Notes: a model not told the origin generated them from the sequence alone. Positions 50,713 through 61,370 are shown, counted from the first letter of the stretch. The stretch: DNA of 64,000 nt from Kalaharituber pfeilii (GCA_015179045.1 WHUZ01000036.1:186001-250000), one strand, 5' to 3'. Numbers and translations are program-made.

Positions 50713-51233
50713 GTATCCTGTACTGTAGCTCATACAATCACCAATCTCTTCTTCTCTTCTTCCACACTCGTGCATTCACATTGGTTGTCGTACTTTCCGC
50801 CAGCTCTCACCGCGCTGGCCTATCGAACGGCACTGCTGCATACTGTCTGTCATGTTACATCTACACTGCAAACATCCTTTTCGGCATGTGGATATTTTGG
50901 TAGGTTTATGTCAGCAGATATGACTATAATTACCTGTCAGTTGTCTCGAAAGGATACCGCCAGTATGGCATGCTACACCATCCCACTCGTAAGTACCCTG
51001 CTGGCACGAGAATGGGGAAAAATCAAAGTCAACCTCACAGAGACACATGAATTGCAGGAAGCAAAAGAACAGTATCCGTGTCATATGCTCGTACCGTTTG
51101 TATGCGGCGCTACATGACCAAAAAAACAAAACAAAAATAAAAAGAAAACCTAGAAGGTCACCACACTTCTAAGGAGGGCTGGAATACGATAGAAAAGGGG
51201 AGAACTTGATCGAGGGCCTCCTGTGACTTGCAA
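50713..51233. other. Unassigned region with an open frame
   Basis: A plus frame of about 140 codons (50692-51117) begins inside the mini-retroposon and has no recognisable motif. Nothing else seen. Confidence 0.35.
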
Positions 51234-51251
51234 CATGTGACCAGTGTTTCC

Positions 51252-51455
51252 AACGGGCCGGCCAGGCCAGGCCAAGGGTATGGCCTGGGCCGGCCTGGAC
51301 CGTGAAAATCTAGGCCTGGGCCTGGCCTGATCTTTCAGGCCGGCCATGAGGTCGGCCTGGGCCGGTCCAGGCCGCCTGAATGTTTCAGGCCGGTCCAGGC
51401 CGTCCAGGCGGGCCCAGGCCTGTCCAGGCCGGTCCAGGCCATTCAGGCCAGTCCA
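51252..51455. repeat. GC-rich subterminal array, left
   Basis: Overlapping copies of GGCCTGGxCCGG / CCGGTCCAGGCC units. The same motif recurs at 51918-52150 and 55141-55325. Apparent Gly/Pro/Trp or Arg/Ser-rich reading frames here are by-products of the repeat. Confidence 0.85.
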
Positions 51456-51474
51456 GAACAAAGAGTGAAAATAA

Positions 51475-51880
51475 TGTCGCTATATACATGAGAGAATAAA
51501 AGATAGTGAAATAAATACGCGCGGTATCTGAAAGAATAATAGGTGGCGAAATAAATACACCTGGAAAGAATGGGAGATGGTGAAATAAACTCATGCGATA
51601 TTTGACCTCAATCGGAGAGAAGAATAGACTGCGAAATAAATACACATAGAAAGAATAATAGTTGTAAATAAAGGGACGCGATATGTGACCTAAATTTGAA
51701 AAAGTAATAGCTGGGCGAAATGAACACACGCGGAAAGAATAATAGGTGGTGAATAAATACGCGCGATACGTGACCTCAATTTGAAAGAATAATAGGTGGG
51801 CAAAATAAATACACGTGGAAAGAATAATAGGTGGTGAGATGAATAGCCGGGTATGTGACCGCAGTCCCTACGCGTGGATA
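51475..51880. repeat. AT-rich tandem repeat in the hAT-type element
   Basis: Degenerate units of roughly 55-65 bp containing GAAAGAATAATAGGTGG.GAAATAAATACACG and ATATGTGACCTCAATTTG. Non-coding. Confidence 0.75.
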
Positions 51881-51917
51881 TTTGTCGGGGTTTAAATACT
51901 AAAAAAGTATACCTAAA

Positions 51918-52150
51918 TGGCCTGGACCGGTCTGGACCGGTCTGGACCGCCTGGACCGGCCTGGACCGCCTGGACCGCCTGGGCCAGCCTGGGCCGGTCT
52001 GGACCGCCTGGGCCAGCCTGGGCCGGTCTGGACCGCCTGGACCGCCTGGACCGGCCTGGACCGCCTGGACCGGCCTGGACCGCCTGGACCGGTCTGGACC
52101 AGCCTGGACCGCCTGGACCGGTCTGGACCAGCCTGAACCGTCTGAAACGG
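51918..52150. repeat. GC-rich array, inner (GGACCGCCTGGACCGGCCT)
   Basis: About 23 near-perfect 10-bp units CCTGGACCG(G/C), the most homogeneous block of the three arrays. Confidence 0.85.
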
Positions 52151-52401
52151 CCTGAATAGCATCAACCAATCAGTAACTGCATTTTGGCCTTTGATCATCG
52201 AGATCAGCATATATCCCTGAAATCATGACAACCAATTAGCAGCCGAAGCACCGCCTTGGCCACATATCTATAATTTTAGACCATATAATGTACGTAATAG
52301 TTAACTGAATTGAGCAATTTCCATTATGATAGCTAGCAATAGGTGATCTTGCGACTGTGCGTATACATGTAAGATGGTCATGATAACCCTTAAATAGTTT
52401 T

Positions 52402-52410
52402 ACAGAGTGT

Positions 52411-52449
<39 letters not shown>

Positions 52450-54845
52450 CACATAACCCCGCTTGTAGCACTTGGCCATGGCAGGGTCCCTGGGCAAGCC
52501 CTCATAGCCCGGAGACAGGCTAAACTAACTCTCTACGTACATGGCCCCCACGCGCCATCGCCCCCGCTCTCCTAGCTTCTAGAACTTGACCCCAGCGAAG
52601 AAATTCTCCAAAACGTCATACTCCTCCCCATTCTCCGCTTTTCTCTTCCAATTCTTTTCCATGTCGCCCCACCTCTCAAAGCCTTCTGGACGGTTCTTCT
52701 GGTTCCTGCATCGGAAAGCGAGGTGCTCCCCGGTTTGCACCTCCCCGCACCTGCACTTATCCGACTCAGCCGCCCCTATCCTCTTCAACCACACCGCACA
52801 CCTCCCTCTCTCCAGGCGCAAGGCAGTGAAATTGGATACTGCTATCCTATTCCACTCCATGACCTTTCCTCCTCCAAAGCCCTCCACTTCTCTCTTCTCC
52901 TTCCTCCACGCCTTCACCCTCTGGCGCACCCCACTTCCGGTGGCCACCTCCTTCCCCTGCATCACCGTCCCCTTCTTCGCCCACTCATCCGCCTTCTCAT
53001 TGCCTGCGATTCCGATGTGAGCTTTTACCCACAACAGTTTCGCATCCCCCCCCTTCCTCTTTCTTCTCGCCACTGCATTCACCACCCTTCTCACATCCTC
53101 CGTCTTTCCCTTTCCCTCCCTGCCCGCCTTCTGAATCGCCATGACAGCGGCTTCCGAATCCAGACAGATCAGGACTGGGACCTCCTCCGGTGCACTCTCC
53201 AGTGCTCTTCTCACTCCCCTCACCTCCCCGTCGAAAACCGTCGCTGTTCTTCCCACCACCTCCGCCACCACTGCCGACCTCCCCCACACACCTGCCCCCA
53301 CCTTGCTATCCTCGATTTTACTGCCATCTGAAAAGAAGACGGCTCTCTCCCTTCCAGCCTCCTCAATCGAGGTCTCCCATTCCTCTCGGCCCCCCTTCTT
53401 CCTCCCCAGCCTCTCCGCAGTCTCCACCTCTACCACCTCACATCCTCCTCCCCATGAAATCTCCTCCCCCTCTTCTGAGAATCGTGCCCACTGGCCCTGC
53501 CAGCGGTCCAACACCGTTTCATACCCATCCTTCTCCGCCAGTGCCCACTGCACCTCCCAGTCTCTCCAATTTCTCGCCTCTTCTTCTACCTCCTCATTAC
53601 CTTCTTTAAAGTCTGCCGTGCACAGCTCCGCTAGCTCCGACGGTGACTCCACCTCCCGGATGATTGCCCTTGCCTGCGCCGCATCCAGGACCACCTCCGC
53701 CTCCTCCACCCCGCACACCGCATTCACTCCCTCCGCTCCCGCTCCTCTCCCTCCTCCAGCTGCCTTCTTCAGGACTCGGAGCTGCAAACGTTCTACCTCC
53801 TTTCTCCACTCCTTCTGACCTCGCCATCCGATTTCACTCCCCCACATCGCCACCGCTCTTATCATGCCCGTATATACTTGCCTCCAGCTCCTCGGGCTCA
53901 TACCCCAGTTCCTGTTTCCCAATCCTCCCAGTGCTCCTGCCAGACTCCTCGCCCTACCTACCCTGTTTTTCCAGTGTGCCGTGAAGGTTAAGTTTTCATC
54001 AAAAATAACCCCCAGCCACTTTAGGAACTCCCCCTCTCTCTTCTGCCTCTTCCCCACGCCAAACGTTATCATTTCCCACTTCGACTCCTCCAGTGGGATT
54101 TGATCCTCTTCTGCTACTGCTTTCACCTCCTTTTTTACTCTCTCTCTCAGTCTCCCCATGTCCCAATAGCCATGCCAGTCCAGGACTGTCACTGCTATGT
54201 CGTCCACATACGAGGGCGCCTCAACTTCCACCCCTGTCGCTACCCCCCTTACTCTCCTCTCAATCTTCTCCATTGTTGGTGCCATAAAAATCAAGAAGAG
54301 CACCGGCGATAGTGGGGACCCCTGTGGGACCCCCACATTCGCCTTCCCCCTTCCTCTCACTCTTCCATCCCACTCCACACTAAATTCTCTTGTCCCCATA
54401 AAGTCCTCCAGCCACCTCCTCTTCTTTCTTACCTCCTCACTCCCCTTCTCCTCTATCCTTCTCAATACCACCTCCTTTCTAACAATGTTGAACCCCCCCT
54501 TTACATCTGCTGTGACCCATGCCGCCCTCCCCCCTCTGTGCAGGCACCTCTGTGCCTTTGTCACCGCCCTCGCCATTGCTTGCACTGCATTTCTCCCCTT
54601 CCTCGCACCCAGCTGCAGTTTATGGAAGAGTCCCGTTTCCCTCTGGAGCCGGTTCGCCATTACCTTCTCTCCGATCTTGCTGATGCAGTTTATCAGGTTG
54701 ATTGGTCTCCAGGCCTTCGTTGTTCTAATATCCTTGCCTGGTTTTGGTATCATGACAACCTTCATTTCCTTCCACTCCTTGGGTATCTGGTTCTGCATCC
54801 ACTTCTCTGCCACCTCGCTCACCAGCTGGTCTCACAGAGTGTAGG
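52402..54845 (-). mobile_element. 5'-truncated family-A LINE (copy A-3), near-intact RT
   Basis: Insert 52414-54833 between perfect 12-bp duplications ACAGAGTGTAGG (52402-52413; 54834-54845). Minus strand: RT and RNase H ORF, short 3' UTR, family-A tail with the extended stem (GGGTCCCTGGGCAAGCCCTC..GCCCGGAGACAGGC), poly-A of about 34 nt. Truncated just upstream of the RT. Best-preserved family-A ORF2 in the window and the reference for the deleted copies. Confidence 0.95.
52579..54833 (-). CDS. LINE family-A ORF2: reverse transcriptase and RNase H (EN missing)
   Basis: An open frame of about 750 codons without interruption. RT blocks in order: KVVMIPKPGKD..WRPINLINCISKIGEKVMANRL (residues about 20-60), VTADVKGGFN (first catalytic Asp, about 110), GVPQGSPLSPVLF (about 175), PSYVDDIAVTVLDW (YVDD catalytic pair, about 212), then the thumb. 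RNase HI: FFSDGSKIEDSKVGAGVWG, EVRGVRRALE, PVLICLDSEAA, WVKAHIGIAGNEKADEWAKKG, so all four acidic positions appear present. C-terminal zinc motif CRCGEVQTGEHLAFRC. The order RT, RNase H, CCHC fits the Tad1/I group. The frame continues to the truncation point, so it lacks the endonuclease and its own start. Confidence 0.9.
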
Positions 54846-55089
54846 TACTATAGGTGCGAAACTGAGAGGATGGAATTGAGAAGATATGGACTGCGAAAAG
54901 TGGAAGGAGAATGTAGTGCACTCTGCTATGGCAGGATGTGTGAGTTAGATTCAGCGGGTGCCTACCTCTACATAGATGATTAGAATGAGAACACAGAACG
55001 CAGTTAAAACAGACAGCAAAGTGAACTGAAATCTCTAGTAAAATAATTCCCTTAGCACACAGGCTCAAACTGGTGATGCTATTGAGTAT

Positions 55090-55142
55090 TTACGTGAGTA
55101 TTTTTTTTTTTTTTAATATCATTAATCGCTTTACGTGAGTAT
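55090..55142 (-). mobile_element. Extremely short mini-retroposon (family B, about 15 nt)
   Basis: Unit 55102-55130 is poly-T plus AATATCATTAATCGC, the last 15 nt of the family-B tail. Perfect duplication TTACGTGAGTAT (55090-55101; 55131-55142). The hairpin is absent except for its 3' limb. Confidence 0.85.
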
Positions 55143-55340
55143 GGCCTGAACCGGCCTGAATGGCCTGAATCGGCCTGCATGTTTCAGGCCGGTCCAGGCC
55201 GGTCCAGGCCGGCCCAGGCCATCAGAAGCTCCGCCGGGGCCGCCCCAGGCGGTTTCAGGCCTGCCAAGCCAGGCCGCCGATCAGACCAGGCCAGGCGGCC
55301 TGATCGGCGGCCTGGCCGGTTGGGAACACTGTCATGTGAC

Positions 55341-55613
55341 AAAGTGTCGAATAGAAGCCATGTACTGTCTCTGGCGCATTGGCAGCAGTAGGTAGTATTA
55401 TCATATCTCATTCACCAACGTCAACGTTAGATATAGAAAGGAGTTAATTCGGACTTTGGGTCATGGTTGTAGATTCTGAGGACCTTTACGTGTCAGAAGG
55501 AACCTATAATCCGCCCCAAGCATTCACAGCTTTTGTAAACAACGCCTAAGGCAATTATATGAGACTTTCTTGAACACTAGCGGGACGCCTTCCTGTCACG
55601 GGCCTATTGAAGC
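55341..55613. other. Unassigned spacer
   Basis: No gene or repeat recognised. Confidence 0.5.
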
Positions 55614-55626
55614 GGGGTCCGGTAGT

Positions 55627-55674
<48 letters not shown>

Positions 55675-55695
55675 TTCATTAGGGGTCCGGTAGTC
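55614..55695 (-). mobile_element. Poly-T insertion with about 9 nt of family-B tail
   Basis: Unit 55628-55681: a T-run of nearly 45 bases followed by ATTTCATTA. Perfect duplication GGGGTCCGGTAGTC (55614-55627; 55682-55695). Essentially a reverse-transcribed poly-A tail, inserted in the first unit of a tandem repeat; the duplication could partly be the repeat itself. Confidence 0.7.
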
Positions 55696-55855
55696 AGTGA
55701 AGCTGGTATCAAGATGGGGTCCGGTAGTCAATGAAGCTGGTATCAAGATGGGGTCCGGTAGTCAATGAAGCTGGTATCAAGATGGGGTCCGGTAGTCAAT
55801 GAAGCTGGTGTCAAGATGGGGTCCGGTAGTCAATGAAGCTGGTATCAAGATGATA
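55682..55855. repeat. 34-bp tandem repeat, five units
   Basis: Units starting at 55682, 55716, 55750, 55784 and 55818 with the pattern GGGGTCCGGTAGTCAATGAA-GCTGGTATCAAGAT; only one or two substitutions. Spacer-free, so not CRISPR. Confidence 0.95.
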
Positions 55856-56290
55856 GTTAAGACGTGAAGCTCTTAAATAAGCTTATAATTATTATTCCCT
55901 TTAATTATTAGTAAATTAAGTTCTAGTATCTTTAGATTTTTAGATTTTCTAAAACTCTAAGAATAGTAATTATAGTATTGAAACTTCGAAATTAGTTTAA
56001 GAATATAAGCTTTATCTTTATATTTAAAAGTATAGCATATAATAAATAGACTCTAGATATAATTGCTAACTATAATCTAAAAGAATAATATAAAGCAGAT
56101 ATATATTAATAGCTTTCTATAATAATATCTTAATCTTAAGAAATATTAAATATGTAAGAAAAGATAATTTTAATATAAAAACAATAGTTATAGATCTTAA
56201 TTTATTGATTTTTTTATAATTCTGATAGAAAATTCTGAGATAGTAATATTGAATTTATCTTGTAGTATATAATTTTAATATTCGTCATAT
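55856..56290. other. AT-rich block
   Basis: About 435 bp composed almost entirely of A and T with no frames. Sharp composition change at both sides. May be a decayed or RIP-affected sequence or a structural spacer; nothing more can be said. Confidence 0.6.
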
Positions 56291-57020
56291 GTCTGCAATA
56301 TGTAATACAATAGGAGAATGCATGAGAAGGACTGCCAAGAGGGGGCATGAATACCGGTGGGCACATCATTGCCCCATCTGTGATGGTAGGTAGCGTCCGA
56401 TCCAGTCGGCGTTGGCTAAGGCCGCCGCGTATCCATTACGCGTTTTACACATGTCACTCTACCGTGCCCAAATTGTTCGAGGTTAAGTTCGCTGTGTGGC
56501 AGCTACTCACCAGTCAAAGGTTTCCCGGCATGTATCGAATCCAGTTCGCAAAAGCGTGTACATCCAATTGTGAATTTCTGTCGACTAGGAGGCTTTGCAA
56601 CTGGTTGCAAGGTTATCGCGTTCTCAACGACAACCAATGGCATTATTAATTTTGCAATTGTAGGGTAGTGGAGCGGCATTGATAGTGGCATTCACTGTTT
56701 GAAGAATACAATGGTCTTGACTTTCATTCAGCTGACGACCTATCTTTCTTTCGTCTTCTGTAGCTGAAAGGCGCGAAAGGCATACGGGAAGGGAAAGTAA
56801 CCTCACATTGTCAGCTGCTAGCGGATTACGCGCAATTACAAGGGTATGGCCACCCAGCGCAGGACACTATTGGTGCGGGAAGTTAAAGCGGGACCAACCT
56901 GCCAGCCGAACTTTTTCAATCTGATCAGCTCTACCAAATCAACTCTGATGTCAATGCTTGTATCATAGATTTGTTCCTTTTCAAGTGCTGAACAAATCTA
57001 TTATATTCATTTTTAATTTA
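56291..57020. other. Upstream region of transposase gene
   Basis: No TIR pairing with the region after 58860 was found. A small frame MVELISAKDRAFAEA-stop (57031-57078) may be the frameshifted start of the transposase. Otherwise unassigned. Confidence 0.35.
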
Positions 57021-57030
57021 AGAAAAGAAT

Positions 57031-58857
57031 GGTGGAGCTGATAAGTGCTAAGGATAGGGCTTTCGCAGAAGCATAGTACTACTGAGAAACAATGTACTGG
57101 TAGTATATGGGAGATCAGGAAGGCTCATAAGGATGCAGTAGCTAAGGGATTAGCACCTGCTATTGGGAGGCACTGGGTATCACGGTTTCTTAAACGCCAT
57201 CCGGAACTTGACAAAAAGTTCGTCCAATACCACGAGCGTACACGGCGAAAAGCAGGTGCATCTAAAGAACTCCAAGCGCACTTCTATAGGCTTCTAGCAA
57301 ATCTTATTCGGCGGTACAATGTCACTGAACCGAACATATGGAATTGCGACGAAAAAGGCATTATTATTGGAGATGATAAGATCAAGAAAAAATACATTGT
57401 TCGCGCAGGGACCAAAGCTGCAGAAGCACTAACTGAGGGGTCTAGAGAGTTTGTTACTGTTTTGGAGACAGTTTCTGCAGCAGGGACGCATATACCACCA
57501 TATGTGGTATACAAGGGCAAAGTTCATGTCGAAGCATCATATGGAGAAGGGGGGGTACATAGCGCTGATGCGACATTTGGTATGTCACCAAATGGATATA
57601 TGGATGATGATTTAGGCTTCGAGTACATCTCTACACACTTTGAGCGCCATACCAGGCCAGCATATGATAAATCTCTGAAGAAGCGCCCTACCCGAATTCT
57701 TATTGTTGATGGGCATAGCTCTCATGTCTATTGGCGGACGGTTGAATTTGCTCTCAATCATGATATCCAGATGATATGCCTCCCACCCCATAGCACTCAC
57801 TTTATGCAACCTCTTGACGTGGGATGCTTTGGCTTGCTTCAGAGAGCCTATCGGCGCAATCTACAGTACTGGCTACGTCATCATACCTTCGAAGTACTGA
57901 AACGACCGGCGTTTTGGGAAATTTTGTACGAGGCTCGCAAGGAAGTATATACCATAGATATCATCAAGAAAGCATGGAATAAATCTGGATGCTGGCCAGT
58001 CAATATTGACAATGCGCGAGGAGTACCAGCTACAGTGGGTAATGGGCCTGAGACATCAAGGACGAAAAAGGTTAAATTTGCGCCTACAACCAATCAGCTT
58101 CAAGATACCATGATCCCTGCATTTCCTCCCGCCTCGAAGCTTCCCCCTACCAATGCTATACTATCACCACCGACGAAGCTGCGTAATCTTGCTCGCCAAA
58201 TCGACCAATTCGCATTAACTCCTCAACGTAGTGCAACAATACGAGAATTCATTGATCTTACTATGCAGCAAGTTGCATACTTCCATGAGATTCGCCCACG
58301 AGGGGAAAAATTTATGCAGCTCAGAAGTGGAAAAGAAATCAACAAGGCACCAAGCAAACGTCGAGTAGGTCAAGGGCGCGTTTTAACACGCAAGGAGATT
58401 GAGGAGGGCCAGAAGAAGTTGATTAAAAAAAAGGAGGATGAAGCTGCTGCTGCTGTATTAAAGGCTGCTAAGGCAGCAGAGAAAAAGGTCCGGGATGCAG
58501 AAAAGGCAGCTCGAGAAGCTGAATGGAAGCAGGCACGAGATGCAGCACTCGCAGCAGGACTCCCTATCCCAAAAAAGCCCCGTGCACCTCGCAAAAAAAG
58601 GCTCCAGCTACTGATCCAATGGAGGGGTCCTCAAAAGCGGGGGAGGGGGGGTTAACAGAGAATGCAGAAGGTAAGAATGCTATAGCTGTTACAAAGAATA
58701 GTGCTAATGTCACCCAAGGCCCCCCTGTAGAGGAAATATCAATTGAGGAGGATTGGGAGGACGAGGACGATGAAATATTTGTACAACATCTTCGGCAGCT
58801 GGAAATATATAATTATATGGAAGTACGTATCTATGCAAAATCTTCATTATGTCTATA
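57031..58857 (+). pseudogene. Fot1/pogo-type DDE transposase, frameshifted at both ends
   Basis: The main frame (57045-58652) reads GLAPAIGRHWVSRFLKRHPEL (CENP-B/Tc5 DNA-binding end), IWNCDEKGIIIG (first Asp), ILIVDGHSSHV (second Asp), MICLPPHSTHFMQPLDVGCFGLLQRAYRR (third Asp), KAWNKSGCWPVNI, a Lys/Ala-rich helical tail, then PKKPRAPRKK. The family cuts and pastes DNA at TA sites. The N-terminus is short: the HTH is missing or out of frame (ATG 57031 leads to TAG at 57076). In the A-run near 58590-58600 a 1-nt change sends the frame to an early stop; the alternative frame continues as APATDPMEGSSKAGEGG..EEISIEEDWEDEDDEIF to TAA at 58857, probably the original acidic C-terminus. The catalytic core is uninterrupted. 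No matching TIRs found. Confidence 0.85.
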
Positions 58858-59625
58858 AGCTCACTAATGTATAGGATTAATTGAGTAGTAAGATGTTTTT
58901 ATGCCATCTGAGAATTATATACAGCATTGACTGTATTGATTTATGGAGAATTCGAATTTTGAGGGGGTAGATATTGAGGAGGGTTGTCTTTCTATACTAT
59001 TTTGGTCTAATTTTTGGATATTTCATGAGATCTTGTATTTTTTATTTTTTCCTATATCACATCTGATAGCGCAGCGCTTGTTGTATTGAGTATGACTTCG
59101 CCTATATTTTTGCCGTTTTGTTGGCGTTGGTAATAGTAATGAATTTGAAGGTGGATGCAGGGATTCCCAATTCGGTCACCTATGGGTGGTCGGTCACCAT
59201 TAGGTAAGCGACAGTAGTCTTGATTTGGCCTAACACTAGCCAAAGAAGATCAATGATCGGCAGCAAGAAATGTTACAACATGTCCGCTCTTAACTTCCGG
59301 CACCATAGAAGGGCAAAAAATTGTCTGCGGACAACCTGGCATAGGTGCATGTTTCATGCACTTGAACCCAAAGTGCGAAAGAAGCAGTGCGAATTTGGAT
59401 TTTAGAGCGGTCCTTTCAGCTCATGATGAATGTCTGTTCCGCGGCTGCAGCGGCCATCTCCATTCGGCATCGTATTGATTCAGACTTCGCCAAGTTTGTG
59501 AGTACAATAAAATTGCCTTGCAGTAGCCAATAAGGGATAAGGAGGCTTGTGTACTGGGTTAAAAAATAAAAAGGACAGGAAAAAACACAACAACAGACTA
59601 CGAACTGCCAATATCCTGCCTTTTG
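58858..59625. other. Unassigned region
   Basis: AT-rich to about 59100; 59160-59220 has a GGTCACC..GGTCGGTCACC motif that could be a transposon end. 59345-59500 resembles 49249-49420. No gene. Confidence 0.4.
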
Positions 59626-59690
59626 TTTAAAAAAAAATATCATTGACCGCCTGCCGCCTTAAGGGCCTATGGTGGTGTTATTCACATATG
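59626..59690 (-). mobile_element. Diverged family-B tail
   Basis: ATATCATTGACCGCCTGCCG, CCTTAAGGGCCTATGGTGGT is the reverse of a family-B hairpin with several substitutions. The homopolymer beside it is now AAAAAAAAA after TTT. Target duplication not recognised, so it is older than the others. Confidence 0.6.
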
Positions 59691-60092
59691 AAATAAATCA
59701 AGAAATAAGGAAATAAGGTAAACTAATCAAACTGGAAATATATAGTATGAGGTAAAGTGATAAGGTGGAATAGTATGTCGCTCGATAGGTGATGGTCTCT
59801 CATTCCGCCGACTTCGCCCACGTCGTTCCTTCCATTTAAACTCATAGACCCGCAAATACATAATATTTCCTTCCAACACTACGAACTTCCTTGTCACCAG
59901 GTGGATATCGTGTTGGATGTACTCTCTATGTCGGGACGCACAGCAATACTTTCATGGCACTTGTTTTCGCACAGATATTGTCAGAGCTGAATGGCACACC
60001 ATTCCATCTTTCCGGCTTTTCTTTGTTTTTCCCCTGAATATGACGTAACCACGCTTCCAGATGTTCAGCATGGCAGGACTTCAAGCTTGCGC
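59691..60092. other. Unassigned region
   Basis: Nothing recognised. Confidence 0.5.
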
Positions 60093-60102
60093 TCAGTATA
60101 TA

Positions 60103-60135
<33 letters not shown>

Positions 60136-60223
60136 CACATAACCCCGCTTGTAGCACTAAGCCATGGCAGGGTCCCTGGGCAAGCCCTCATAGCCCGGAG
60201 ACAGGCTAATCAGTATATAGCTT
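60093..60223 (-). mobile_element. Short family-A LINE tail insertion (extended stem type)
   Basis: Unit 60107-60209: poly-T, AAAATCACATAACCCCGCTT, GTAGCACTAAGCCATGGCAG, GGTCCCTGGG..GCCCGGAGACAGGCTAA. Perfect duplication TCAGTATATAGCTT (60093-60106; 60210-60223). Carries the LINE A-2/A-3 type of tail, so it is a normal 5'-truncated LINE copy of about 100 bp. Confidence 0.9.
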
Positions 60224-60984
60224 GCTGGCTCAAAGATGCAAAAACAACTCAAGCTCGCAGAGGCATGTGAGTTCCAAGTGGGGAAAAGAAAATTCAAAAC
60301 GTTGCCCATACTTCTACAGAGCGCTGGGATGCGACGGGAAAATGTAGAACGCGATGGAGGGATGCCAGTGAGCTCGTTACAATAGACCACAATGAATCCC
60401 ATTCCTGGCAAGGGCGGTATAGTCCCGGGCCACCATTCACAGCATTGCGACTAGAAGTAGTGTTGTCATTTCTCATTTACCCCAGCTGAATTTCATTGGA
60501 CGATTGGGTCTCTAGGTCATAAACTGCAAATGGGGAACGACTGAATCAAAGGTTTGCTACTAGAACACTTTACCCATATCAGGGTGATGTGATTCCCTTG
60601 TTGATTACGGATACGTGAACGTGCCAAGATAAAGTAGTTTTAGGGTGCAACCTTCCAACACATAGCAAATTTGATGACGTGATTACGATATCTCGACTAT
60701 TACCATATCAATCCTTTCCCGCTGCAGAAGGCCTCGGCGACCCTGCCCGCCCTTCTTTGTCTTCCATACAGATGCACCTCACATGCATTTTGTTACTGGA
60801 TTTAGCAACAAGTCATTCACATTCGTTGGATATATATGTGCCGGGCCATTCGTAACAACCGTTCCAGTCACTACTGGCCCGGGCCACTCAGAATTTGAAT
60901 TTTCTCATTCTACCTACAATTCACCCTCTCAGATTCTCACACACACTCGCCTGCCCACACATCCACTGTTTGAAAAAAACAGCA
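60224..60984. other. Unassigned region
   Basis: No gene, tail or TIR recognised. Confidence 0.45.
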
Positions 60985-61225
60985 TCACTAAAGACCCCTC
61001 CCGGCGACAGGGAAAAAACAGCTCTACCAAGGACCCCTCCAGCGACAGGAAAAAACAGCTTCATCAAGGACCCTCTCTGGCGAAAAACAAAAAATAGCTT
61101 CATCAAGGACCCCCTCCGGTGACAGGAAAACAGCTTCATCAAGGACCCCTCTGGTGACAGGGGAAACAGCTTCAAAAAAAAACTCCGACAGGAAAAAACA
61201 GCTACATCAAAGGTCCCCTTCTGAG
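60985..61225. repeat. Minisatellite, about 36-40 bp units
   Basis: Six to seven units of GACAGG.AAAAACAGCTTCATCAAGGACCCCTC(C)GG. Reading frames through it are repeat by-products. Confidence 0.85.
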
Positions 61226-61370
61226 AAGAAACAAACAGCTTATAAGTTACCTCTTGCTAAAGCATTAAGGTGAATTTGCTTTATACATTAAAATCCCATC
61301 CGCATCAATGAGAAAGTTCTAATTTGTTAATATCTTGTTAAAAAATCTTATTATAAGGTATACTTACTGT

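Larger units (their letters stand above)
51234..55340. mobile_element. hAT-type element with GC-rich subterminal arrays
   Basis: 8-bp duplication CATGTGAC (51234-51241; 55333-55340). The ends CAGTGTTTCCAACGGGCCGG (from 51242) and CCGGTTGGGAACACTG(T) (to 55332) are hAT-like TIRs (CAGTGTT.CCAAC). After removing the nested LINE (52414-54845) and the mini-retroposon at 55102 it is about 1.6 kb and non-coding, with three GGCCTGGACCGGCC-rich arrays and an AT-rich array between them. Non-autonomous. Confidence 0.9.

Noticed and set aside
51899..52210. Gly/Pro/Trp- and Arg/Ser-rich frames (collagen-like) on both strands
   Set aside because: By-products of the CCTGGACCGG array in the hAT-type element.
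53141..54879. Several 100-225 codon plus-strand frames
   Set aside because: Antisense to the intact family-A ORF2 at 52579-54833; no independent motifs.
55682..55855. Regular 34-bp direct repeats resembling a CRISPR array
   Set aside because: The units are head-to-tail without unique spacers, and the context is a eukaryotic transposon-rich region.
56291..59240. Terminal inverted repeats for the Fot1/pogo transposase
   Set aside because: I compared GGTCACC-type motifs at 59177-59205 and other candidates with 56280-57030 but found no reverse-complement match, so no element boundaries are claimed.
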